DNA from: Limonium bicolor
Lineage: Eukaryota; Streptophyta; Magnoliopsida; Caryophyllales; Plumbaginaceae
DNA: 64,000 nt
Direction: 5' to 3'
Assembly (NCBI GenBank): GCA_023374045.1
Contig: CM041777.1
Coordinates: forward strand, 88,344,300 to 88,408,299
Shown: in pieces, positions 34,441 to 45,900 of the stretch
Layout of the letters: each line of letters opens with the position of its first letter
Position numbering within the stretch: position 1 is the first letter of the stretch
Made by a program: the position numbers and the translations under genes
The notes under the pieces: model-generated
Seen by the model: the letters and a program-made list of their open reading frames with translations, nothing else
What the model was told of the DNA's origin: nothing
The model's database searches: none

Positions 34441-37031
34441 AAGAAAAAACTTTATCCTTGAACCATTTCACAAACGTTTTATTCTGCTCTTTTTTTAGTC
34501 TGATGTCACACATGGTTGGATTTTGTGCCTTGAGCACGGTTAGGTGCATGTCAAAATACGGTTCTACAACTTCAAGGTGACTCAACACAACTAGGTGAGC
34601 TTTGTTAAGGGTTTCAATAGCAATTCTCTTCAGTTTTCTCCCAATAGTACCCTATCCCTGGAGTCTGCCTTCATGTCTAGATATAGAAACACCAACGGAT
34701 TCAACATCTTCCAGATAGTGAGTACACAAATTAACAACTTCCTCTGTTATATATCCCTCTATAATACTTCCTTCAGGAAGACGACGATTGTTGATTTTTT
34801 TCTTCAGTATACCCATGTATCTTTCAAAAGGATACATATAACAAAGATATACAGGTCCACACTCTTTTATCTCTCTGACCAAATGAACCAGTAAATGAAC
34901 CATGATGTCAAAGAATGAAGGAGGAAAATACATCTCCAACTGACACATTGTGACAACAAGATCAACTTGTAATTTGTTTAGATTATCTACATCGTGAACC
35001 TTAGCAGATATTGCTTTAAGAAACACGCAAATGTTGGTAATTGCATTTCTCATCGCATCAGGTAGGATCCAACGAATTGCGACGGGTAAAGACTCTCGCA
35101 TTAACACATGAAAATCATGGGATTTCATTCCAACTAATTTCAGATCAGACATTGATACAAGATTTCTTATGTTAGACGAATACCCTAATGGCACCTTGAT
35201 GTTGTGGAGGATACTGCACAAACTATGTTTCTCTTGTTTTGACAATGCGTGACATGCAGGAGACAAGAATGTGCGTTTTCCACATTTTTATGGCCAAAGA
35301 TCTTGCCTTATTTCCAAATCAATCAAATCTTTCCTCCCCTTTATGTGATCATTTGTCTTGCCTGGTATGTTCAAGAGGGTTCCATTAACACTTTCTCTGA
35401 TATTTTTCAACATGCATTACATCAATACAATGTTTGACATTTAAATGTTGCCAATACTCAAGTTCCCAAAAGATTGACTTTTTTCCAGACACTTTTCTCG
35501 GTGTTTCTTGTCGGTGGACCAAAGTTGTTGACAATATTCTGCACCTTTCTATACACCTTTGAACCTCGTAAAGGTGGACGAGCTACACTGTGATCAGTCT
35601 TTCATCAAACTCCATCGACATCGTAGGATATTTGTGGCCCTTTGGAAGCATCTTTCGATGACCCATATAAACATTCTTACCACTATGTTTCAAGCGGATA
35701 TTTGATGTATGCTCACCACAAATAGGACATGCACATGCACCTTTGACTGTGTAACTAGAAAGATTACCATAGGTAGGAAAGTCATTGATTGTGCAATATA
35801 ACATAGCATGCAAGTTAAAATTCTCTAATCCGAATGAATCATACACCATGACCCCTTCATTCCACAAGAGTTGCAGGTCCTCTATCAATGAATTTTTGCC
35901 CAGTTGTTTTGGACCCGATATCAAAAGTGACAACAAAATGTGTCTAGGTTTCATACACAACCACAGGGATAGATTGTAGATCATCAACAATACCAGCCAC
36001 GTGTTGTGTATGCTACTCAATGTACCATAAGGGTTCATCCCATCAGTACACACACCAAGTCTCAAGTTTCTTAGCTCGCTACCAAAGTGAGAAAATTTTA
36101 TGTCAAACGTTTTTCCACTGGGATGCATCAGCCGAATGTCTTAAATTTCCATCATTTTTTGTGTGAGTCAAACCACCTTAGATTCTCCGCATCTTTTTTC
36201 AGCTGCAAATATACACTTAAAACGTGGAATTATGGGCAAGTACCACAACACTTTAGCATGAGATCTATCCTTACAACTAGCACTTTCATTTTGATTTTTC
36301 CTCGCATAACATGATTCCCCACATTCTGGACAGCTATCAGCAAACTGATTATCTTTCCAGTACAGAATACAACCCGATGGACAAGCGTGGATCTTTTTGT
36401 ACTCCATACCCATTGGACACATCAACTTTTGCTTCATAAATCGATTTCGGTAAAACATTATCCTCAGGTAGCATGCTCTTCATCAGCTGTAAGAGAGCAG
36501 TGAAAGTCACATCACTCCAACCATATTTCGATTTTAGATTGAACAGTTTCAAGACTGCGCTCAATTTACTCAACTTTGTAGGATCACACCCCAAATACGA
36601 TGATGTTTTGGATGAATCCAACAAAGTCTCATAGGTGTTTGGCCTATTGTAAAACTCTTGTTCAACATCTTCCAACATTGCAGCAATGTCATCATAATCT
36701 GGTTCATTGTCTACTATGTCATGGTCATCGACCACAATTGTTTGATTATCTTCACCATAGTCTTGTTCATTACACATGACATCTACCGCCCTCTGACCAT
36801 GCCACCAAACTATATCTTCATAGTCTTTCGTAAAAGCACGACGAATCAGATGTTCCTTTTTTTTCTATCCTCTGATACTTCAAATAGTTTTTGCAGTCCA
36901 CGCAAGGACAAAATATATATCCCTTATTGGCAGGAGTCAAATTATCCACAGAACATTGTAGAATTTGTCAACTCCCTCTAGAAACTTGTTGTCCAATTTT
37001 CCACTGTACATCCATAAGTTTACCATCTGAT
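34441..37031 (-). pseudogene. TNP2-type CACTA transposase pseudogene
   Basis: Minus order: transposase-associated domain (WMYSGKLDNKFLEGVDKFYN, ~37015-36955, then a slip), an acidic stretch (36777-36600), TNP2 core with LLQLMKSMLPEDNVLPKSIY, CPSGCILYWKDN and CPECGE (36410-36310), then LGVCTDGMNPYGTL (36050), VYDSFGLENFNLHAMLYCTI (35860) and CPICGEHTSNIRLKHSGKNV (35745). A DUF4218-like domain follows from 35266 (PACHALSKQEKHSLCSIL ... YPFERYMGILKKKINNRRLP), ending at ~34441 after KWFKDKVFS and a stop. DUF4216 and the TNPA-like gene are missing; the MULE relic starts directly beyond, so the 3' part is lost. Frames change at ~36350, ~36130 and ~35400. Confidence 0.88.
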
Positions 37032-37404
37032 TTCCTTTAAAATATTGTTTAGTGTCACATGTGAAAAAACAAAGGCAAACTGAATAATTAACAAAGCAAT
37101 AATCACGGCATGAGAACTGTTGTGATGGAGAGGATATGGACTGTTAAGTTTGTTGAGTTTACATCTTTGTCAGTCACAATGAGAATGAACAAAAGGAAGT
37201 CTAACCTGGTCATAACAACATGGGTAATTTGCTCACAAAGCTGTTCTACTTCATTTTGGATAAGGGAATAAGGCGTTCAAAGGAAAACAAGGCTGATAAA
37301 GCATGGATCGATATCCTCCCTCCCTCCGCACAACCCATTTTTTTCTGAAATGTAGTGGTCTGAACTTTTTTAGATAATAGTACACTTTACTGTTTGGGAA
37401 TTTA
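37032..37404. other. Upstream DNA of TNP2 relic, possible CACTA right end
   Basis: No gene. TGAAATGTAGTG at 37346-37357 (reverse complement CACTACATTTCAGAAAAAAA) looks like the end of the TNP2-bearing CACTA element, preceded by CCTCCCTCCCTCCG. No left partner or TSD was found. Confidence 0.35.
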
Positions 37405-37589
37405 CACTAAAAAAAATGGTAATAGTGACATTATATTGGTGACGCCTTGTGAAAATGTCAAAAATAATATGACGTTTATAATTGTAACAATTTTTTAAGA
37501 CATTTAAGCATGTCACATATTAGGTGAGACATTTCTAAGTGTCACAATTCAAAATATATGAATTATTAAAAAAATATGTATTGTCTGGC

Positions 37590-38045
37590 TTGGGAATGAT
37601 TGTACATTGTTTTTATTTCACCTCCAAAATAAAATAATTTACAACATTTTTATTATGTATTTTGTCATATTTAAATACATAAATCCATTGAACGGTAGAA
37701 TTGTTTGTTATTATATGGTGAGAATGATATTTTATTATTGATTACTTATTTTTCTTGTAATTTTTAGGACATTTAAGGTTAAGGATATCATAAATTTAGT
37801 GAACATTTCTAAGTGTCACATAAAATTTATTAAAAATTATATATAATTAGGTAGGAATAAATGTAACTGCCTCTCACCACTATTTTTTACTTTTCAACTA
37901 AAATAAGTTAATTTACAACATCAAAATATTATAATTTATTTAAATACATTTATTATTGGACGGGAATAAATGTAACCGCCTCCGTCACTTTTTTTTATTT
38001 TTCCACTAAAATAGGGTAATTTACAATATTTTTAACATGTATTAT
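37590..38045. repeat. Degenerate ~120-190-bp repeat in CACTA left arm, three copies
   Basis: Copies near 37592, 37855 and 37960 share GGGAATAAATGTAACCGCCT, TTTTTATTTTTCCACTAAAA and TAATTTACAACATTTTT blocks. Confidence 0.55.
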
Positions 38046-38533
38046 GTATTATTTTTATATGCATAATAATAAAAATGATGATATTAAACTTTGAGACTGG
38101 GAATGAAACCATTATTATATTTTTTTTGTTTTTTTAAATATCCAATTTAAATTTAATAAAATCTTAACTACCTATAATATCTCAACTTTAACGTGGATTT
38201 TTAATATTTCTCTTTCATCATATTTCTTCACGTTCCCCACGTCTCCCATTTATTTCTCCACTTTTGCAAACTACACGCTATACGCTCTGGGTTCTATAGA
38301 GCTTACCTTTTGTCAAGCCTAACAGCACTTTGATTCTCACCATTAACGTGCCGGTGTTGTCATCGATTTGGTCTACTTCTCTCTCTTTGTGATTTTCTCT
38401 CAAAAAGTTGGTCTACCTCCAGTAACCCGGACAACCTTCCGTTCAAATTTGCAGTTCATTTCCAGTAATCTAGTTGATTTTCAACGACAACGGGAGCGAT
38501 TCTCTACAACTGTAACATGATTTCCAGCAACAC

Positions 38534-41500
38534 TGTAACACCCCTACCGTTAATACCGTCATTACCGTCCAATCTCCTTATACATTCGTACTCACACAGC
38601 GGATACATTCTTACTCAACGGCGGGTGATACAATGCCGTTAGCCACCCACGTGACTAACAAGGCTACTAATACATACAGCATCGGTCTGATGGACCGGAA
38701 TATCCGAGTACTACTCAAATACAATACATACTCCCATTACTTACTGAGTACGACAATACTCCATTCGATACAATACTCCATTCAATACAATACTCCATTC
38801 AATACAATACTCCATAATTCAGTACAAGATAATACACTACACATACCGAGTTTACTAAGTTCCAATCACAAGCACGATACTTCCTCCAAGTTCATACATA
38901 CTCTTTACAAGTCTAATCACTACCCATTCCTCACAACTACATACTTGCAACTTACGTGATAGTGTACCCCTTGGTACATTTCTACATGCAAGGCTACAAG
39001 CCTTATACCATTTACTACAATCTACCTATCATTTCTAGTAATCTAGGCATGTCCACCGGTCTCTTCTGTGACCAGGTCTGCTTCGGGTACCTGCACACTA
39101 AAAACGTTCCCCCTAGGGGGTCAGCTTACGCTGAATATGATAACTGCATACCCCGTGTACTAGCGAGGGTACGCCGACCATTTGGTCGAATACATGCAAT
39201 TCATTTTGCAATACATACATACATACATACATACATACATACATACATGCTTTCATTCACGATACTACAATACTACCCTAGGTATACATACATACGCACA
39301 GTACAATACATGCTTGGAAGACAATACAAGTCAACCAATACTTACTTACCATCTTCCAGAATACACATACACAATACATACTCATTACATACTCAATACG
39401 CAATACGGAGATACACTTCTCCAATTCACACAGAAGGCTTGTTAGCTTCTTTACACACCCGGGTTAATCGGGTGTCCAATACTCATTTACACAAGGTCAA
39501 TGACTTACAACAGTCAAGACTGATACACATACAATACTTACTTCTTACTTACTTTACTCAGGTTAAGTCGGTATGACCTCCGGGCAGGGATTACTACATC
39601 CCACCACCGGGCTTTAGGGTGGCCCACTAATCCAGGATGCTACCCATTCAAGGGGATTGGTCCATGGAAAAGATTACAGCCAGGATTCGGATCCAACCAC
39701 ATGTGTTTCCTTATCCTCACGCGTGGCTGAAACTATATCAGACTTCTACTCATTCCATTTTACTCAATACTCAAGTTAGGAGTTAGGTAGTTATGAATTA
39801 GCAGAAGTCATTACACCCATACCAAGGGTTAATACTCTACACATGTACACATCCTCATATACATACACTTCATTCTCATCCATATATTTCATGAATTATA
39901 CAAACTAAATGTTCAAGAGAATACAACAAGAACAAAATAGTTCAAACACAATTAAGTGCAATATAAGTCCGATTCGTGTATTTATCTTATTGGTGATCAC
40001 ATAAGAACACAAATCGGGGTAACCAAGTTAGGATACAGGGCATGAAGAAATCATACCGTTCACCGTCGTATTCACCCTACCGGTTCCTTTGGAGATCAAC
40101 TATTTGATTCCTATACATACATGGAGTAGTATGATCAATGGTCTATTATCGATCTATCTTACTCCTTCATTGATACTTTCAACGTATACTTACTACTTCA
40201 TTACTTTCTTACTTGATTATAAAACCATTCTTTTCTTTACTACTTCTTAAATTTGTTGCCTTACTCATTTACTTACTTTCTTACCATTACTACTTCATTC
40301 ATGGTGTGCTACTACATATATATGCTTATATGCACATAGGCATATATATATATATACATATGATTACTATAATCATATAATAAAAATATTTTTTTTTACT
40401 CGACCGAACTTGCAAGTCCGGTCGCAAGTCCGGTTGATTCCAGTAGCTCACATTATGGAAAATCTTCTGGTCCGACCGAACTTACATGTCCGGTCGCAAG
40501 TCCGGTCCATTCCAGAAGGTTTCTCCGGGGGAATTTCTGGTCCGACCGAACTTGCATGTCCAGTCGCAAGTTCGGTCTATTCCAGAAGGTTTCAGACGGG
40601 GAATTTTCTGGTCCGACCGAACTTGCATGTCCGGTCGCAAGTTCGGTCTATTCCAGAAGGTTTCAGACGGGGAATTTTCTAGTCCGACCGAACTAGCATG
40701 TCCGGTCGCAAGTTCGGTCTATTCCAGAAGGCTCCCGTCTTTGTGATTCTGGGCTCGACCGAACTTGCAAGTCCGGTCGCAAGTCCGGTCCGGCCCAGTA
40801 CTTCAGTTTAAAAATCTGTTTTCTGTTGGTTTCTTTACCCATTGCTTCCCCAATCTTTACCAATATTTCCCCATGATTTAGCACTAATTAAGCCCTCTAA
40901 ATCACCTTAGTTCATCCACCAAATCCATTACTAAATCCATCAAACAACTTACACAATTCCTTCATTTCTTTTCCAACACTTGTAACTTTTTTTACACTTA
41001 TGCTACAGATTTTAAAACTCAATTCTCACATCCAATGCTTCTACCACCAATACCATTACTAGCATCCCAAATACAATTCCAAGCAATTACAACATCTATA
41101 CCCAAGTCCAACATTCATTTTACTAAGTCTTGTACTCTCATTCTTCCTAATTCCTCCAATGAAATCCAATACCTTTTGCTACAGATTTTTACATGTTTCA
41201 TCCTCATTCTCTAATTACCAATCCATGGTCATTAAACACCTCTACTAACCCCAATACATACCTTGGTTCTCCCATTCACCAAGTCATTCTTTAATGCTCA
41301 ATTCCTACCAAAATTTCGCCATAGTTTACCTACAATTCTAACTTCTCCACAAACATACTCCTTCATCAAATTCATTCCTACTCTAGCCACACCCATACAA
41401 GGGTCCTACCAGCACACATACCAATCTCAATACACCAATATTTCCTCAATTACAATACCAATACATATACACAATTCATTTGGCTCTAAGGCCTACAATC

Positions 41501-42951
41501 CACATACTTATTCACAATTAAACTTCCACAACTACAATACTAATACAAGGTGTGGGTTCTTTAAATTGGTTTACCCATTCCCATTACTCTAATGCATTAA
41601 ATTTAGCCTTCAAGAAAGAGCTCTTACCTTAAGCTCTTATTTCCTCTTTCCTTTTCCACCTCTTCTCCTCTCTTCCTTGTACAATTCGGTCACATGGGGA
41701 ATGGAGTTGCCAAACTCCATTCCCATCACCCAAAGCACACATAAACAAGTGTAATTAAAATACTAACCCTTAAATTAATGAGTTCATTGAAATGCTTAAA
41801 GCAAGTTTCTAGGGTTTACCTTTGGGGTGTTAGGAGGGGTTTTAGCCCTTGGTTCAAGAAGGAGAATCTACCACCATTGCAAGGTGAGATTGGTGCTCAA
41901 AAGAGAGAGAGAAAGAAGCATTACAATAGGCAAAAATCGGCTAACCAAGGAAGGTGAAGAAAACTTGCACTTTTCATGGAGATTTTTACCTTGTTGGAAA
42001 GAGGAGACTCCAAGCTCCACAATGGTGTGCTTTTCTCTTCAAATGGGGAAAACCCATGGAGATGAAGTTGCTCATTTTCGGATTTTGAAAAGATAGGAAT
42101 GTAGAGCTTGAAGAGGGGAGTTCAAATATGTATTTTATTTTACATTTGGAGCTCAAATGGAGCTAGAGCATGAGGTAGAAGGTGGAGTTGCCATGGGAGC
42201 ATTCTTGAGCTCTCAAAATCGGCTGCAAGGGGGAGAAGAAGAAGAGGGTTCTGCAGAGAGGGGGACTCCACCGTGAGAGAGGGAAAGGAATTGGAGAGAG
42301 AGATGAGGGAATTAAGGAAATAAGAAGAGAGAGAGGACTACTTTTTACTTTTTGTTACTTTATTACTTATTTGTTACTTGTGTGTGTGTGTGTGAGAGAG
42401 AGGGCTGTCTACAACAGTAAAAATCGGCCCCCACTGTTATACTAGCTGGAGCGTTTTTCATCTTTTACAGAAAACGCTCGTTATTTTACCCGGTTTAGGT
42501 ACTATTCACTAACCGGGCCCTTTTCCGGAATTTTCTCGTTTCTTTATTTTATTGGTTATTAAGCTCCCATAAATGCTTAATAATTATTATTTAATGCTTC
42601 ATAATTTTTACGGGTCCATTTGACCACTTAAAGTCACGTTTTCGGGTTTCCTCGAAAAACGTGTCCTAAAGCTCTATTAGCGTTTTAATACATTATTTGA
42701 ATCCGTTTTTCTTCGGGAGTTGTTCCCATATATTATGTAGGTCTTATTACACCTTTAGGATTCATATAATACGCTAACCGAGGTCTCATACCTCCTACAG
42801 TTGTCTAACGCTGATTTAGCGTTTTTCGCTTTTTAAGCGTTTATTTTCTTTTGGATTTATTTTTCCTTACCAATATTACTTAAGCATTATTAGGCTCTTA
42901 AATAAGGATTAGAATAATCTTAATCACTATATTTAAGTTTGGGGTATTTCA
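38534..42951 (-). repeat. LARD 3' LTR
   Basis: 4418 bp, TGTAACACCCC to GGGGTATTTCA on plus. Contains an ATAC microsatellite (39211-39248), a short AT microsatellite (~40341-40356), the 71-bp hairpin array (40401-40800), an inverted repeat at 41697-41724 and a purine-rich stretch before a GT microsatellite (42380-42395). Differs from the other LTR mainly by small indels and microsatellite length. Confidence 0.92.
40401..40800. repeat. 71-bp hairpin-unit tandem array (3' LTR)
   Basis: Six units starting at 40401, 40473, 40543, 40614, 40685 and 40756. Each holds GACCGAACTTGC, ~10 bases, GCAAGTTCGGTC: 12-bp inverted arms, perfect in units 3 and 4. The rest is ATTCCAGAAGGTTTCAGACG GGGAATTTTCTGGTC-like filler, itself weakly inverted (CCAGAA/TTCTGG). 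Confidence 0.92.
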
Positions 42952-42952
42952 A

Positions 42953-42971
42953 TCTACCCCCCTTAAGAACT
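42953..42971 (-). other. LARD polypurine tract
   Basis: Minus-strand TTAAGGGGGGTAGAT directly before TGAAATACCCC of the 3' LTR, the position of the plus-strand primer. Confidence 0.75.
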
Positions 42972-45900
42972 TTGTCCTCAAAGTTGCTCAAGGTTATAGG
43001 GTTACAATACTTGCTCAGTTATACTTGCCTAATACCAAAGCCATACATTCCTCCTCCTTAAAATTCCCAAATTCGTTGCTCAAGATTTCTCCTTTCCATA
43101 CCATACCAATATACGATAATTACTCCAATTCATATTACTATCGGCCATCCGGTTCCTCTTTACAAAACTTATACATACATACAGTGCAAAGCTATCCCCA
43201 AAGCCATGCAATACACATACAGTCCCGCAGGCACTCAGGTCATCTAGACACAGGACTCCTCTATGTCCCGCTGCCCTTGGAATAATACAATACGCTATAC
43301 TACGATCTTCTCCGGTATAAGCTTCTAACCGGTCCTCATTCTCTAGTCTAAGGAAAATCCTTCCCAATAGCTAATTAGAAATCTTTCTAAAGCATCCAAC
43401 TCCAAATTCCAATTTATATTCCTTACTTCTATCCTATGTGTGATTCTTGTGACCACTTGAGGGGAGCTTCGAGAATCATTCGACCCTGATGTGATCAGCA
43501 TCAGTGTTGAACTATCTTTCCACCCCAATTTGTGTTCGATTTCCCTCGATCTGATCAGGATCAAGTTCGACTTCCCACATCAGTTTCAAACAAACAATTA
43601 ATTAGTTGTTTTCATTTTCTATCTTTTTACTCTTTCTAGTCGTGATACAAATTCACACATCTCCAAAGGACAGAATCAATCCATCAATCATTCTCAGTCT
43701 ACTTCCCAAATACTTTCCTCGGAATTCACTGCCTAAGTGCTCATTTCATCAATCTTCTCTACTTTCTTCCATTACTCTCTATTATCTCTACTATTCTAAC
43801 TAGGGAATACAATACTTATGAAATTCAGTTGTCCTCAATTTACTTCAAATAACATATTTACGAATACACTACTCATGGGCTACATTCCTCTACTACTCAT
43901 AATGAGTTCGTACTACTTCTTTAAGGCTACAGTGCTTGTGGAACTCCGTCCACTACTCATTCTCAATTCATTACTACAATCACCTAGGGAACTCAATTTC
44001 CTCTAGGTTCTACATCGGTTTTATACCAACTCATGCATCGTAATGCCATGTCTAACTTCAAATAGACACACACTACAGGGATTATCATTTCCCCAAGAGT
44101 TACTCTACTCCTCTTTACTAATACTTTTGCACTGGGGTTACAAGGTGGGTATATTCATCCTATGGTATTCGCATCTCTCGTGCCTAATTACCACAGTTAC
44201 AATATGACTGAATACGTATGTTTATTTAACATAAGTACCAATCATCAATTCGATTCTCATTTGTGCTATGCACATTATAGTTTCTGTGTTTTGTTCATGA
44301 AACTTACGTTAAGCGGTTTTCGCTCTACCCCCCTTAAAAGGGATTACGCCCACGTAATCTACCATATGTTACTATTAAACATTGGTTTACTCGATTTGGG
44401 CAATCTGAAGCGTTTAGCTTCACTACGATATACTATACAATATGCTCTGGTCAAAGGGTCTTAACCATACCAATGGTTTGGTTTTTGCACCGAGGATTCC
44501 TATATGAGTTTATTTAACTCATAATCAATTCGGTTCCAGCCTATCTTGCCTCAAGGCATCGATAGCCATTCTTTCATACTTACTAGGTGTATTACATTTC
44601 CTGGCTAGGGCCCACTAGCTTCTGTTGCGCGACCCTGATAACTTGGGTTACTCACCCTTCATGTTATCCTCAATGTGCTATACGTCACCTTTTTATCCCT
44701 CTATTGTGGGAGTAAGGTTTACTAAATAAATGTGGTATCCTTTTACCGTGTTTGAACTCACGAGTTTTAGATTCATAACCAGCTCTCTGGCAATCTATTA
44801 TACGTATTATTCGTAGTCCCACGACTATTCAGTGGTTTCCTCCGACTTATTGTCGGGTGAGGTTAAGTCACTACTTAGTTTTAGTCCTTCCTTAGTTGTC
44901 ACTAGCTTCTGAGTTATACCAGTTCTTCTGGTTCAGTACAAGTGTTCTTTACTTGTATGACCTTACATTTTCTATGCGTCGGTTCTAGTGACTTTCTTCA
45001 GTCTCCTTTCACCCTTTTATTCCAATGGAATTCACACTTGAGATTGTTAGTGTGTTTCACACTCTTCGTGCTTCTTTGGCCTCAGGCCGCACGGTTTGTT
45101 GCTACGCTAGCTTAACTGGCTTATACCATGTTTGTTGGTGACAAGAAGCGTTTACTACGGTTTACATTTTCTATATTCCTAGCTATCTCATTAGATCATT
45201 AGCTGTGCTAGTGCAATACCAAAACACTCAGTCATATAGAGTGCAGAGGCGTAAACGCTTGACAGTAAATCACTTATGTGATCGCATAGGAGTAAATATT
45301 TCTGCCTGTCTGCTTATACTTATACTCCGTGTCATTGCTTAACTACTTCCACATAGCGGTCGCTTGTTGCGCACCGTATTCTCACTCATTATACAACATC
45401 ATTCTACTAATTCCGTTATTGTGGTAGTTTGTCTTTACTCATTGCCATTGTCATTGGCACCGTTCCCTTATGGTGTGAATACACTAGGAGGTTCCTAGTT
45501 CACGTATATGATGGTCATCGTAGCATACGACAATCTTATCATCTTCCCAGTGTGGAGATGTCTTATTCGACTTACGTTTTATGTGTAGGTTAGCTTACCT
45601 CACATTCCACCATCATTTATGATATAATTTACCAAATATCTTGGTTAACCAAAGACGAGGTACTTCATCGGGTTATAAGCTCTCTTGAGCGTTAGTCATT
45701 CATGGTGAGCAATGTGCACTCATATTGATTGTTTAGACCATTATTGTTTCCAGTGCTGAGCATTGATTATAGGCTCTAGCTGTGTAATTTTCTTTTGTAT
45801 GTACACTACCGGGACATCCCAAGAAACTTCAAGGGTTTTCTGGTCCCGTTCTCTAATTAAAGAGTATTCTATCACTGGTAGGTGAAAGTTCTCGTTGAGG

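Noticed and set aside
38956..39576. 206-aa ORF rich in Tyr, Thr and His (and its copy at 49251-49742)
   Set aside because: It runs through the ATAC microsatellite and low-complexity LTR sequence, with no domain; the same region is non-coding LTR in the other copy.
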